Positions 8,953 through 18,424 are shown, counted from the stretch's first letter. The stretch is 64,000 bases of DNA from CADEDV01 sp964437415 (GCA_964437415.1 CAYTGN010000001.1:1-64000), one strand, 5' to 3'. Notes: generated from the letters alone by a model not told the origin. Program-made: numbers and translations.

Positions 8953-10152
8953 TTATATAAAATTCATGTAATCATATTTTTTAGAGAGTATTGATTTATC
9001 ATCCGCCTTCAGCCATTTGTTCAGCACCGTAGCATATACATTTTTAAAATCTACAGAGTACTTCAGATCGCCGTCATCAAGGTCAGCAAGGTTGGGCAAA
9101 GGATTGATCAGTCCTTTTTGTTTCAGCTCGCCGCTGATTAAAAACATATTATTGGCCGTGCCATGATCGGTGCCGTTGCTGGCATTTTGTTTCACCCTGC
9201 GGCCAAACTCGGAAAAAGTTAACAGCAGCACATCATTAAAACGGTCATTGGCTTTCAGGTCCTTTACAAATGCTTTTACAGCCTCATTCATTTCAGTAAA
9301 CAAGCGTTGCTGCTGAAACTCCTGGTTGATATGCGTATCAAAACTTCCCAGCGATACATAATACACTTTGGTGTTGATCTCAGAATAGATCAGCGATGCA
9401 ATCGTCTTTAGGCTGTTGCCCAGTTCAGTTTTTGGATATTCGGCATTGGTGGGATGTGTTTTGCTGTGTTTGAAAATATAATCAGCGGAAGAAAGTGTTT
9501 CCGCCATGGTTTTATACAGGTAATCAACAGGCTGTTCACCCGGTTCATCCTGGTGATGTTTCATCACATCCCTGAAAAATTTTTCATTGGCAGTGCCAAA
9601 AAGACGTCTGGGATCTTTCATCGCAATCCCTTTCATCTCCTCACCCTTCAGGGCAAGACTTAACACATCGTCAATCTCTATGGCATGAGTGGGCTTATCG
9701 CAACCCTTGCATTGTGCATCGAGGTAACGGCCCACCCAGCCGGTGGACCAATATTCACTGCTTTGGCTGGCCGTGTGCCAGATGTCCATACTGCGGAAAT
9801 GTGAACGGTCGGGGTTGGGATAGCCCACATTGTTTACAATGGCAAGGTTGCCATCATCATATATTTCTTTGAAAGCAGTGAGGGCGGGATGCAGACCTGC
9901 TTCATCTGTCAGTGACAGTGCCTTTGTTTTTGCAATGCCCAGTCTTGGTCTTTCCCTGTAGTAAATATCATTTCTGACAGGAATGACGGTATTCAACCCG
10001 TCATTACCACCACTGAGTTGCAGTATCACCACCACTTTATTTCCCAATGGCACCATACTCTTTGCTTCAAAAGCTTTGAGAAATTTGGGCAGCAGCAGCG
10101 AAGCCGTTGCCAATGATCCTGCCTGTATGAATTCTTTACGTTTGATAAGCAT
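8953..10152 (-). CDS. DUF1501 family protein, exported
   Basis: 399-residue member of the DUF1501 family (alkaline-phosphatase-like fold, function unknown). I start it at the ATG at 10152, which gives MLIKRKEFIQAGSLATASLLL, a Tat-like export signal but with KRK instead of the twin Arg. Longer readings into the 5-prime region run through the intergenic hairpin and look false. Conserved stretches include LQLSGGNDGLNTVIP near residue 40, PNPDRSHFRSMDIWHTA near residue 110, and TFSEFGRRVKQNASNGTDHG with AANNMF near residue 310. The DUF1800 gene lies 67 bp upstream on the same strand, the usual partnership for this family. Confidence 0.9.
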   Translation of the reverse strand: MLIKRKEFIQAGSLATASLLLPKFLKAFEAKSMVPLGNKVVVILQLSGGNDGLNTVIPVRNDIYYRERPRLGIAKTKALSLTDEAGLHPALTAFKEIYDDGNLAIVNNVGYPNPDRSHFRSMDIWHTASQSSEYWSTGWVGRYLDAQCKGCDKPTHAIEIDDVLSLALKGEEMKGIAMKDPRRLFGTANEKFFRDVMKHHQDEPGEQPVDYLYKTMAETLSSADYIFKHSKTHPTNAEYPKTELGNSLKTIASLIYSEINTKVYYVSLGSFDTHINQEFQQQRLFTEMNEAVKAFVKDLKANDRFNDVLLLTFSEFGRRVKQNASNGTDHGTANNMFLISGELKQKGLINPLPNLADLDDGDLKYSVDFKNVYATVLNKWLKADDKSILSKKYDYMNFI

Positions 10153-10177
10153 GGTTGAGCAATTGTGAAGTGAGAAA

Positions 10178-10218
10178 TACGAAGTACGCATCCCGTACTC
10201 CAGATTTCGTACTTCGTA
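10178..10218. repeat. Inverted repeat in the DUF1800-DUF1501 gap
   Basis: TACGAAGTACG (10178-10188) is the exact complement of CGTACTTCGTA (10208-10218), separated by 19 nt that hold a further related word, CGTACT. It begins just after the DUF1800 stop codon and has no T run, so it is not a normal terminator. Confidence 0.8.
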
Positions 10219-10219
10219 G

Positions 10220-11677
10220 TTAACAAAGTTGATATTCCGGCGTACACATAATTTGCAAAGTGGCGGAGCGGATAAAGTTTTCCCTGCCGCTTTCATCTGC
10301 ATATTTTTTGATCAGTTCCGCAGCCACCCCGCTTTTTGTTTGTAGCAGGATGCCGGCTATGGCAGGCACTAATTTTTCCCGTTCTGTTGCATCAAATTCT
10401 TTGATATAATTTTTCCAGTCAATAGAGGCGTTGATCACTTGCCTGCGAAGCGCTGCATTCATTTTTGGTGCTTTGACGTCATCGTCCATGCGACCCATCA
10501 TCGTGTCATCATCGTCTTTAGGCTTCATATTTATTTCGTCCGTATCGTTGATCAGTTTTGGTATCCGCATCCGCATCATCAGGCTGCTGCTGTCAATCCA
10601 GGATTTGCCACCCGGCCACCCGGCTACGTTGGGCGGAAAGAATAATATCTGCCCGAGCAAGCGCTGCAATACCAGCAGGGTTTCTTCTTTTTCTATCTGC
10701 ATCGGCAGCATCCGCTGTATGCCCACTATTAATTCAACCGGTGATTTGATGCGGGAGCCGATATTTTTTTCTTCGTAAAACCAGTCGCTGGTATATATGT
10801 CTTCCAGCAATTTGGATATATCATAGTTGCTTTTATAAAACCGCTCCGCCAGCCAGTTTATTTTTTCAGCATCAGGATTTTCATGCACAAAAAATTTCCA
10901 GACCTTTTGGGTGATATAATGTGCAGTTTGTTTTTCTTCCAGCAGGATATCCAGCACATCATCACCATCAAAGTTGCCGGTTCTGCCCAGCACTGTTTTT
11001 TTGCCATAATCATGCTGTCCCCGTCTGAACACAAACTCACCCCGCAGGTTGGCGCCCCAGCCGGTAAATGCACGGGCTGCTTCCTTAATATCTTTTTCAG
11101 AATAGTGGCCACGTCCCATGGTAAACAACTCCATCACTTCTCTTGCAAAGTTTTCATTGGGGCTATCCTTCCTGTTCTGCTGGTTGTTGAGGAAAAAAAG
11201 CATAGCCGCCGATCTTGACACTTCTTTCAGCATGGCGCCAAAATTTCCAAGCGCATTTCTCCTTAAAATATCCAGCAGGCCCTGCTGGTAAAAAACATTC
11301 AGGTTGCGGCAGGCGAAATGACCATGCCAGAAGAAGGCCATCTTCTCCCGCAACTGGGCGGCGCTGTTCACCATTTCATGCATCCAGTAAACATTGAGAC
11401 TGCGGATGCTTTCCCTGTTCTTTTGCTGCCGCTTCTTTCTTTCTTCGGCGGAAATTTCTCCCTGCTGCCGGCCGATTTCCTGCACACCCATCACCAGACC
11501 CTTGAGATAATCGTCGGCCACATCAATGAAGCCGGGTTTTTTGGAAGAAGCTTTCACCAGCGCCTTATAAAATTGCTGGGGGGCGAACCCGGACAGGTCA
11601 CCTAACTGCTCGACAGCAGGTCCAAAACCTGCCCGCCATAAGAGGTGCTGGTTTTTTAACTGGTTGGTCAGGGGCAT
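10220..11677 (-). CDS. DUF1800 family protein
   Basis: 485-residue member of the DUF1800 family, function unknown and usually encoded beside DUF1501. Diagnostic parts: HLLWRAGFGPAVEQLGDL near the N-terminus, MAFFWHGHFACRNLN near residue 110, and ENFAREVMELFTMGRGHYSE with the following AARAFTGW around residues 180-210. Residues near 400 form a hydrophilic Asp/Met-rich stretch with a run of four Asp, poorly conserved in the family. No clear signal peptide is seen. It lies upstream of and is probably co-transcribed with the DUF1501 gene. Confidence 0.9.
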   Translation of the reverse strand: MPLTNQLKNQHLLWRAGFGPAVEQLGDLSGFAPQQFYKALVKASSKKPGFIDVADDYLKGLVMGVQEIGRQQGEISAEERKKRQQKNRESIRSLNVYWMHEMVNSAAQLREKMAFFWHGHFACRNLNVFYQQGLLDILRRNALGNFGAMLKEVSRSAAMLFFLNNQQNRKDSPNENFAREVMELFTMGRGHYSEKDIKEAARAFTGWGANLRGEFVFRRGQHDYGKKTVLGRTGNFDGDDVLDILLEEKQTAHYITQKVWKFFVHENPDAEKINWLAERFYKSNYDISKLLEDIYTSDWFYEEKNIGSRIKSPVELIVGIQRMLPMQIEKEETLLVLQRLLGQILFFPPNVAGWPGGKSWIDSSSLMMRMRIPKLINDTDEINMKPKDDDDTMMGRMDDDVKAPKMNAALRRQVINASIDWKNYIKEFDATEREKLVPAIAGILLQTKSGVAAELIKKYADESGRENFIRSATLQIMCTPEYQLC

Positions 11678-11770
11678 TTACTTTAAAATTTTGTTTTCAG
11701 ACCTGTTAGAAGCAGCGGGGTTTAAGAAGGCTGCATGTCTGCACAGCGGGTAACGATAAAAAAATCGGGT

Positions 11771-11778
11771 TATTTTTG
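11771..11778 (+). promoter_or_regulatory. Bacteroidota -7 box upstream of alkB
   Basis: TATTTTTG fits TAnnTTTG exactly and lies 19 nt before the ATG at 11798. No clear -33 TTG was found. Confidence 0.5.
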
Positions 11779-11797
11779 AAAGATCCTTAAAATAAAC

Positions 11798-12841
11798 ATG
11801 AAATTCCGGGCTTTCAAATATGCTTCACCATTTATTATCTATATCGGCTCATTCCGGGCCTTTATGGTAACAGGGTGGGAGATATGGCTGCCCCTGTTAT
11901 GGGCATGGGTGATCATCCCCCTCGCCGAATTGTTTATTAAACCAAGCCCGGCCAATATGAGTGCCGCCGAAGAGGAGCTGGCCAAAAAGGACAAGACCTA
12001 CGATATATTGCTGTACCTGGTCGTACCGCTGCAATATGCGGCCCTCTGGTTCTTTCTTCAGTCCATGTCGCAGGAAATGACAGTACTGGATACGATCGGC
12101 CGCATCTGGGTAATGGGAATGTTGTGCGGTGTGTTTGGAATCAATGTGGGGCATGAACTGGGTCACCGCAGTACTGTGTTTGAACAAACACTGGCCAAAC
12201 TGCTGTTGCTGACATCACAATACATGCACTTTTTCATTGAGCATAATAAAGGCCATCACAAACGGGTGGCCACGCCGGAAGACCCCAGCAGTGCCCGCTA
12301 TGGCGAATGGGTGTATGGTTTTTATTTCCGCAGCATTGTGTTTAGTTATTTCAGTGCCTGGGAAATTGCCGCAAAGGATGTGCAGAAAAAAGGGAAGCCC
12401 GTTTTCTCACTGCACAATGAAATGATTCAGTTTACCTTCATTCAACTTCTATTTGCCGGGGCGATATTTTATTTCTTTGGCTGGCTGATTGGCTTGTATT
12501 ACCTCGTTGCTGCAGGTATTGGCATCCTGTTGCTGGAAACCGTGAATTATATTGAACATTATGGCTTGCAACGAAAAGCAACCGGTGACGGCAAATACGA
12601 AAGGGCAATGCCGCTGCATAGCTGGAACAGCGATCATGTTATTGGTCGTGTGATGCTGTTTGAGCTGAGCCGCCACTCGGACCATCACTATCTTGCCAGC
12701 CGCAAATACCAGGTGCTGCGTCACCATGATAATTCTCCGCAGATGCCAACCGGTTACCCGGGTATGATGTTATTATCGTTAATACCGCCGGTATGGTTTT
12801 ATGTGATGAACCGAAGGGTTGCTGCCCTGGAGAAGCAATAG
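11798..12841 (+). CDS. alkB: AlkB-type alkane 1-monooxygenase
   Basis: Integral-membrane non-haem di-iron hydroxylase that oxidises medium-chain alkanes at the terminal carbon. 347 residues with about six membrane segments. The iron-binding His clusters are all present: HELGH at 119-123, EHNKGHH at 148-154, and RHSDHH at 292-297. NYIEHYG at 250-256 is the signature that separates AlkB from other membrane fatty-acid desaturases. AlkB needs rubredoxin and its reductase for electrons; neither is encoded in this window. The gene stands alone, convergent with serS after a 29-bp gap. Substrate (alkane, terpene or other hydrocarbon) is not resolvable. Confidence 0.9.
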   Translation: MKFRAFKYASPFIIYIGSFRAFMVTGWEIWLPLLWAWVIIPLAELFIKPSPANMSAAEEELAKKDKTYDILLYLVVPLQYAALWFFLQSMSQEMTVLDTIGRIWVMGMLCGVFGINVGHELGHRSTVFEQTLAKLLLLTSQYMHFFIEHNKGHHKRVATPEDPSSARYGEWVYGFYFRSIVFSYFSAWEIAAKDVQKKGKPVFSLHNEMIQFTFIQLLFAGAIFYFFGWLIGLYYLVAAGIGILLLETVNYIEHYGLQRKATGDGKYERAMPLHSWNSDHVIGRVMLFELSRHSDHHYLASRKYQVLRHHDNSPQMPTGYPGMMLLSLIPPVWFYVMNRRVAALEKQ

Positions 12842-12870
12842 ACAATTCAATCTATTCAGGGTTGATATTC

Positions 12871-14169
12871 TTACCGGATAGCATTTGCTCCGAAATATGA
12901 ATGAAGGACAGTCGGCAAACTTATCTCACCATTCTCTTGGTTGTTCTCCAGCAGGCAGGCCATTATTCTTGGTAAAGCAAGTGAACTGCCGTTCAATGAA
13001 TGTAATAACTGTGTTTTTCCTTTTTCTATTTCGTCCCTGCCTGACGGCGAGGCAGGTTTGAAACGGATCTTCATCCGGTTGGTTTGGTAAGCTTCAAAGT
13101 TAGAAACAGAGCTTACTTCTAACCAGCGTTCCTGTGCAGCACTATACACTTCAAAGTCATAAGTAAGCGCAGAAGTAAAACTCATATCGCCGCCGCAGAG
13201 GGCAAGAATACGATAGGGCAGTTCCAGTGTTTGTAACAATTTTTCTATATGCAACACCATCTCTTCGTGTGCTTCATAGCTTTTGGCGGGGTGTGTGAGT
13301 TGTACGATCTCCACTTTATCAAACTGGTGAACCCGGTTTAATCCCCGCACATCTTTGCCAAAACTGCCTGCCTCTCTTCTGAAACAGGGAGAGTAGGCAG
13401 TCATCTTCACCGGCAGTTCGGTTTCTTTAACTATTTCATCACGGTATATATTGGTGACCGGCACTTCAGATGTAGGTATCAGGTAAAAATTATCTTCCTG
13501 CATGTGATACATCTGTCCTTCTTTATCGGGCAACTGGCCGGTGCCATAGGCAGATGCTTCATTCACCATAAAAGGGGGCAAATACTCTGTGTAACCGGCG
13601 GCTGTGTTATAATCCAGGAAATATTGTATCAATGCCCGTTGCAGTTTGGCGCCTTTGCCTTTATAAATGGGAAAACCACTACCGGTGATCTTTGCCCCGG
13701 TCTCAAAATCAACGATGTCATATTTTTTGATCAGGTCCCAATGAGGAAGGGCACCCTCCGGTAGTTTGGGTTTAATGCCGCCTTCTCTTACCACAACATT
13801 GTCTTCAGGAGTTTTACCAACGGGCACTTTCTCATAGGGAATGTTCGGCAATTTCACCAGTTCATCCTGCAATTGTTTTTCAACAATGCCTAATTGCTCA
13901 GTAATGGGTTGCAGGGATGATTTCAGTGCAGTTACTTCCAGTTTTTTTGCTTCTGCTTCTTCTTTCTGTCCTTTGGCCATCAGCTGGCCGATCTCTTTGG
14001 ATGTGCTGTTTACTTTTGCCTGGGTATTGTCAAATTCAAGCTGTAGTTTTTTCCGCTGGTCGTCCAATGAGAGAACAGTATCCACCAACCCGGTCTCAGC
14101 AAAATGTTTTACCGCCAGTCTTTCTTTCACCCATTCCGGGTTTTGTCGTAGCACCTGTAGCTGCAGCAT
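12871..14169 (-). CDS. serS: Serine--tRNA ligase
   Basis: Class II aminoacyl-tRNA synthetase charging tRNA-Ser, 432 residues. The N-terminal tRNA-binding coiled coil covers about residues 30-105. Catalytic core: TSEVPVTNIYRDE at 233-245, motif 2 SPCFRREAGSFGKDVRGL at about 260-277, and motif 3 NGSSLALPRIMACLLENNQ near the C-terminus. It starts at an ATG 17 nt downstream of a TATCTTTG box and is divergent from the small gene at 14262. Confidence 0.97.
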   Translation of the reverse strand: MLQLQVLRQNPEWVKERLAVKHFAETGLVDTVLSLDDQRKKLQLEFDNTQAKVNSTSKEIGQLMAKGQKEEAEAKKLEVTALKSSLQPITEQLGIVEKQLQDELVKLPNIPYEKVPVGKTPEDNVVVREGGIKPKLPEGALPHWDLIKKYDIVDFETGAKITGSGFPIYKGKGAKLQRALIQYFLDYNTAAGYTEYLPPFMVNEASAYGTGQLPDKEGQMYHMQEDNFYLIPTSEVPVTNIYRDEIVKETELPVKMTAYSPCFRREAGSFGKDVRGLNRVHQFDKVEIVQLTHPAKSYEAHEEMVLHIEKLLQTLELPYRILALCGGDMSFTSALTYDFEVYSAAQERWLEVSSVSNFEAYQTNRMKIRFKPASPSGRDEIEKGKTQLLHSLNGSSLALPRIMACLLENNQENGEISLPTVLHSYFGANAIR

Positions 14170-14186
14170 CTTGTTTCAATTTTGCG

Positions 14187-14194
14187 CAAAGATA
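14187..14194 (-). promoter_or_regulatory. Bacteroidota -7 box of serS
   Basis: Reads TATCTTTG on the minus strand, 17 nt before the serS ATG. Confidence 0.6.
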
Positions 14195-14248
14195 AAGGAG
14201 AAGCCATAAGGGTAAGCATCAGCATGCAGACAAGAGCAACATGGGGCT

Positions 14249-14256
14249 TATCTTTG
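14249..14256 (+). promoter_or_regulatory. Bacteroidota -7 box of the gene at 14262
   Basis: TATCTTTG ends only 5 nt before the ATG at 14262. Transcription would begin at or very near the start codon, so the mRNA may be leaderless. This is also why the upstream in-frame ATG at 14241 cannot be the start. Confidence 0.55.
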
Positions 14257-14261
14257 CCCTC

Positions 14262-14606
14262 ATGCAAATAAATGACGATCTGCAACAACGCTGGTGGAAC
14301 CTCGAGGCAAAACTGGTAGAGCGGTTTAATAAAAAACCGGACATGGAAGCTATTCTCTTTCTGATAGGCATGCAGGAAACCGGGTTTGTAAAAGAAAAGA
14401 TCACCAAAGAACAAAAGCAGGACCTGATGCATGTGGCGGTATGCAGCCTTTTGTCGTCCAGCGGCTACTATGAACTGGAAGGAAAAGATGCCGATGGCTG
14501 GCCGCATTTCAGGCAACTGAAACCGATGCCTGATATGAATATGATGGAACAGGAAAATTTTCTGAAAGATCATGTCCTGCTTTATTTTGAACAGCATAAT
14601 TTTTAG
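14262..14606 (+). CDS. Conserved hypothetical cytoplasmic protein
   Basis: 114-residue protein, not recognised beyond resembling small conserved Bacteroidota proteins. It has no signal peptide or membrane segment; the sequence is mixed charged and helical, with WWNLEAKLVERFNKKPDME near the N-terminus and YYELEGKDADGWPHFRQL in the middle. I start it at 14262 because a TATCTTTG promoter box lies between this ATG and the upstream ATG at 14241. The cyclophilin gene follows after 8 bp on the same strand, so the two probably form an operon. Confidence 0.75.
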   Translation: MQINDDLQQRWWNLEAKLVERFNKKPDMEAILFLIGMQETGFVKEKITKEQKQDLMHVAVCSLLSSSGYYELEGKDADGWPHFRQLKPMPDMNMMEQENFLKDHVLLYFEQHNF

Positions 14607-14614
14607 TTCAGTCT

Positions 14615-15310
14615 ATGAAAAAAGTATTGCTTGCCTTTACCTTCTTTAGTGCTGCGATGACAGTGGCTGCACAAAAAGATTCCACTTTGAAAAAGAAAGA
14701 CCGGAAGCGGGATGTGCTGCTGCAAACCACCCTCGGCGATATGACCATCCGCCTTTCTGATTCAACACCATTGCACCGTGATAATTTTTTGAAACTGGTA
14801 AAAGTTGGATTTTATGACAGTGTGTTGTTTCACAGGGTCATCAATAATTTTATGATACAAGCAGGTGATCCCGGTACCAAACGGAAAGCCGATAGTGTGC
14901 AGTTGGGAAATGGCAGCGCCGGTTACACCATTCCTGCAGAATTCAGGCAAACTTTATTTCATAAAAAAGGAGTGATTGCTGCCGCAAGAACAGGAGACAA
15001 TGTGAATCCGCAAAAAGCCAGCAGCGGCAGCCAGTTCTACCTGGTGCAGGGGAGAGTTTTTACAGAGGCAGGCCTTGACTCCACCGAAACATTTCGCTTA
15101 AAAAGAAAACTACCCGATGCTCACCGGGAAGTTTATAAAACGCTTGGTGGCACTCCGCATCTCGATCAGAATTATACAGTGTTTGGCGAACTGATGAAAG
15201 GATTGGAAGTGATTGATAAAATTGCCGCCGTAAAAACCAACCGTGACCGCCCCGTGGAAGATGTGAGGATAGTAAAAGCAAAGCTGGTGAAGCGGAAAAA
15301 GAAACGATAA
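14615..15310 (+). CDS. Secreted cyclophilin-type peptidyl-prolyl isomerase
   Basis: 231-residue cyclophilin-fold PPIase with an N-terminal signal peptide (MKKVLLAFTFFSAAMTVAAQ), so it probably assists protein folding in the periplasm. Family motifs: TLGDMTIRLSD near residue 40, VLFHRVINNFMIQAGDP near 75, GSQFYLVQG near 145 and NYTVFGELMKGLEVID near 190. The PGTKRKAD insertion after QAGDP and the extended C-terminal Lys/Arg tail are modest deviations. It lies downstream of the small gene at 14262 in the same operon. Confidence 0.93.
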   Translation: MKKVLLAFTFFSAAMTVAAQKDSTLKKKDRKRDVLLQTTLGDMTIRLSDSTPLHRDNFLKLVKVGFYDSVLFHRVINNFMIQAGDPGTKRKADSVQLGNGSAGYTIPAEFRQTLFHKKGVIAAARTGDNVNPQKASSGSQFYLVQGRVFTEAGLDSTETFRLKRKLPDAHREVYKTLGGTPHLDQNYTVFGELMKGLEVIDKIAAVKTNRDRPVEDVRIVKAKLVKRKKKR

Positions 15311-15329
15311 GAGTATTTATTACTTGTAA

Positions 15330-15366
15330 TAAAAAAGGCATCCGCAATTAGCAGATGCCGTTTTGT
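15330..15366. terminator. Terminator between convergent genes
   Basis: GGCATC (15337-15342) pairs with GATGCC (15354-15359). On the minus strand it is followed by a good T run (plus-strand AATAAAAAA at 15329-15336), on the plus strand by TTTTG. It probably serves both the cyclophilin gene and the barrel-protein gene. Confidence 0.7.
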
Positions 15367-15384
15367 ATCTGTGTTTCTTAATGA

Positions 15385-17853
15385 TTATTGACCGATTCCT
15401 CCCTGTGTGCCGGACTGGTTGGCTCTTTGGGTTTCGTCATCAATACCTGATTTCCGCTGGCGGGCTGCTTTTACCTGGCTGCTGCCAAATCTCCAGGTGA
15501 AATTTATTTTCACCTGCTGCATTTCGGCATTTCCGCTGAAACTGGAATTAACGCCTGAAAAATCTGCAGTGCCGCCCCATCTCATCGTGCGGAAAATATC
15601 TGTCCATGAAAGTTTCAGGTTGGCCCTGTTTTCAAACAAGGTTTTTTGCAGGCCGATATCTATACTTCCCATGGTTTTGCTTCTTATCACTCCCTGCCAT
15701 ACTGAAGGAGATATATATAACCCTGTCAGTTCTCCTGTCCATCCTTTACCCAGTTTGAAACTGTTTTGCATAAAATAAGTGACAGAAAATACTTTCAGGT
15801 TCACCTTCCTGTCACCACCGCCAAAATCAGCCCTGTAGTGGGAGTAGTTGGAGTTGAGCGAAGAGAAGAAACTATACCATTTATACTGGAACGGGTAGCT
15901 GACACTGAGGGCAAACACATCCTGTGTCGCAAGATTTCTTTTGGTGAGAAAGCCTTTGGTTTTCTCAATGGTATCGGGTATCTGTGCAAAAATGTCGTTC
16001 ACCCGGCTATAGTTAAGCGAAGTGGTCAGTCTGTATTTAAAAATATTGGTCACCCCGATACTGTTGGTGTATTGCGGCGTAAGCAGGGTGTTTCCTTTCA
16101 TATAGTTGTATTCATTCAGCTTGAACTCAAAGGGGTTCAGGTCCTGGTAAGCTGGCCGGTCAATACGACGGCTGAAAGAAACAGTCCACTGGTTCATCGG
16201 GTTTTTGTTAAAGGTGACCGATGCACTGGGGAAAAAGTCGGTGTAGTTTCTTTTAAAGGCAGAGTCATAAGCAGGCATAGGGCCGCCGTTCTCGGGTTCT
16301 TTAAAGCCAATTGATCTTCCTTCGGCAATGGTATTTTCCATCCGGAGACCAGCCTGTATCATTACACCTTTCTTCAGCTGTTTGTTATAGTTTACATACA
16401 ATGCATTAATATTCTCCTTATAGATAAAGCGGTTACTTTTCAGGCTGTCGTACACATCAGTTGAGCCAAAGACGTCATAGCGTTTGAAATCATTGTCTGT
16501 TTTCACATAGCCGATCTTTCCGCCGATGCCGAGACGTCCGCCTTTGTAATTGGTTTCATAATCAGTTTTGAAAGAATACAGGTCAATGTCGGTTGGTGAG
16601 ATCATCCTGTTCACCACCCTGCCGGTTTCGGTCACCCCATCCGGCAGGTAATAATAGTTGGGCTGAAACTGGTTTGATCTTATTTTGAAAAAGCCATAGT
16701 CAGCATCAATGTTCAGGTCAGCACCGCCGGGTTTGCTATAGCGATAATTGAGGTTGGTGTTTACATTGTCTCTCTGCATTATATTGGTGTTATCAGCTTG
16801 CAGCTTTCGCACCAGTTGTCCGGTGGGCACATAGTAGAAATCCATCGGGCCGCTGGTTACAAAATCATTGTTTGCAATATTGCCGTTCACTACTACGCCA
16901 ATAGTGTTCAGGTTATTGATAAAATAATCAGCGCCAACTTTGAAGCCGTGGGTGTTGTTGGTGAATAGCATGCGGTTTCGCTGGTCAAACAGGGTATCAA
17001 AAGTTTCCCTGTCGCTGTTCATTTTCATCAGGTAGTCGCCGTTATTATAATTATAACTTCCAAAAACATTGATGGATTTATTGCGGTGGTTGAGATTCAG
17101 CCCGCCATTGTATTTGCCATATATTCCCTGCACATAACCGAGATTTACCGAACCATTAGTGCCAAATGTCTTGTTTTTCTTTAGACGGATATTGATGATG
17201 CCCGCATTGCCTGCAGCCTCATATTTGGCAGAAGGATTGGTAATGATTTCTATTGATTCTATCTGAGCCGACTGGGTGCTTTTCAGAAAATTGGCCAGGT
17301 CGGTACCGGATAAAGGTGAGGGCTTGCCGTCAATATACACGGCCACTCCATTTTTACCGGCCAGGCTGATATTGTCATCTTTATCAATCATCACACCCGG
17401 CGCCCGGCGCAATAGTTCCAGCGCATCATTGCCAATGGCATTGATGGTGCCTTCCACATTCAAAATGGTTTTATCAGCTTTTACTTCCACCAAGGGCTTT
17501 TGTGCTACCACGGTCACGGCTTTCATTTCAGCGCTGACTTTTGCCAGGGAAAGTCCGCCAATATTTGTTTCGCCGGAACCAGCCACTTCAAAAGGGGCTG
17601 AAAAGAACGGAACATACCCGATATGGGAAATGCTGACTAAATAATTTCCGGGTTCAGCATCAATGGAAAATTTCCCGTCACCACTGGTTACTGAAAGTTT
17701 TACTACTGAAGAGTCTTTGGTTCTCAACAGGGATACAGTTGATTTATCTAATCCTTTGCCTTGCTCATCTTTTACCACCCCTGTCACCTTTTGGGCAAAA
17801 GCGGCTGATACAAACAAGCAGGAAATGATCAGAATAGCAATATGTTTTCTCAT
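15385..17853 (-). CDS. TonB-receptor-like outer membrane beta-barrel protein
   Basis: 822-residue outer-membrane protein of the barrel family with a TonB-receptor-like layout. The start at 17853 gives a clean signal peptide (MRKHIAILIISCLFVSAAFA). An N-terminal carboxypeptidase-regulatory-like domain covers about residues 22-105 (VTGVVKDEQGKGLDKSTVSL), followed by a plug-like domain about 120-240 with NAGIINIRLKK, then a barrel to the end. The C-terminus after the last strand is a charged tail (RQRKSGIDDETQRAN) rather than a terminal aromatic residue. No TonB box can be defined and the ligand is unknown. A TATCTTTG box lies 30 nt upstream. Confidence 0.85.
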   Translation of the reverse strand: MRKHIAILIISCLFVSAAFAQKVTGVVKDEQGKGLDKSTVSLLRTKDSSVVKLSVTSGDGKFSIDAEPGNYLVSISHIGYVPFFSAPFEVAGSGETNIGGLSLAKVSAEMKAVTVVAQKPLVEVKADKTILNVEGTINAIGNDALELLRRAPGVMIDKDDNISLAGKNGVAVYIDGKPSPLSGTDLANFLKSTQSAQIESIEIITNPSAKYEAAGNAGIINIRLKKNKTFGTNGSVNLGYVQGIYGKYNGGLNLNHRNKSINVFGSYNYNNGDYLMKMNSDRETFDTLFDQRNRMLFTNNTHGFKVGADYFINNLNTIGVVVNGNIANNDFVTSGPMDFYYVPTGQLVRKLQADNTNIMQRDNVNTNLNYRYSKPGGADLNIDADYGFFKIRSNQFQPNYYYLPDGVTETGRVVNRMISPTDIDLYSFKTDYETNYKGGRLGIGGKIGYVKTDNDFKRYDVFGSTDVYDSLKSNRFIYKENINALYVNYNKQLKKGVMIQAGLRMENTIAEGRSIGFKEPENGGPMPAYDSAFKRNYTDFFPSASVTFNKNPMNQWTVSFSRRIDRPAYQDLNPFEFKLNEYNYMKGNTLLTPQYTNSIGVTNIFKYRLTTSLNYSRVNDIFAQIPDTIEKTKGFLTKRNLATQDVFALSVSYPFQYKWYSFFSSLNSNYSHYRADFGGGDRKVNLKVFSVTYFMQNSFKLGKGWTGELTGLYISPSVWQGVIRSKTMGSIDIGLQKTLFENRANLKLSWTDIFRTMRWGGTADFSGVNSSFSGNAEMQQVKINFTWRFGSSQVKAARQRKSGIDDETQRANQSGTQGGIGQ

Positions 17854-17883
17854 AACACACACCTCTTTTTTTGATAAGGTGCT

Positions 17884-17891
17884 CAAAGATA
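17884..17891 (-). promoter_or_regulatory. Bacteroidota -7 box of the barrel-protein gene
   Basis: TATCTTTG on the minus strand, 30 nt upstream of the ATG at 17853. This supports that start over longer readings. Confidence 0.6.
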
Positions 17892-18046
17892 ACCTTGTGT
17901 CATACGATTGTAAAAGTGGTTTCCGACAAAAGGCCTGATTAGGGTCTTGAACGGCATCAGTTTTCCGGTGAATTGCGAAAAATATTTCACCGATAGTGCT
18001 GTTGGACATTCTTTTTACTCATATTTGTGGCTCTAAATCATTCATA

Positions 18047-18424
18047 ATGAACTTTCCTGCAAATCTTCGTTACACCAAAGACCATGAGTGGGTGAGTCTT
18101 GACGGCAATACTGCCACTATTGGCATCACCGATTTTGCCCAAAGGGAACTCGGTGACATCGTTTATGTGGAAGTGGAAACGATAGGCAAAGCCCTGGAGG
18201 CCGGGGCAGTTTTCGGAACCGTGGAAGCTGTAAAAACAGTATCCGATCTCTTTTTACCGGTGGCCGGAACTATCAATGAACTGAACCCGGCACTGGCCGG
18301 TTCGCCTGAATTGGTGAACAATGACCCCTATGGCGAAGGATGGATGATCAAAATGACAGTGAACAACCCGGCTGAAGTGGAGGAACTGCTTGATGCTGCG
18401 GGTTATGAAGCTGTTGTTGGCTAA
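18047..18424 (+). CDS. gcvH: Glycine cleavage system H protein
   Basis: 125-residue lipoyl carrier that shuttles the aminomethyl group between the P, T and L proteins of glycine cleavage. The lipoyl-attachment Lys is K63 within GTVEAVKTVSDLF. The start ATG at 18047 gives the standard MNFPANLRYTKDHEW N-terminus. gcvP, gcvT and lpd are not in the window; separate gcvH location is common in Bacteroidota. A strong terminator follows. Confidence 0.97.
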   Translation: MNFPANLRYTKDHEWVSLDGNTATIGITDFAQRELGDIVYVEVETIGKALEAGAVFGTVEAVKTVSDLFLPVAGTINELNPALAGSPELVNNDPYGEGWMIKMTVNNPAEVEELLDAAGYEAVVG

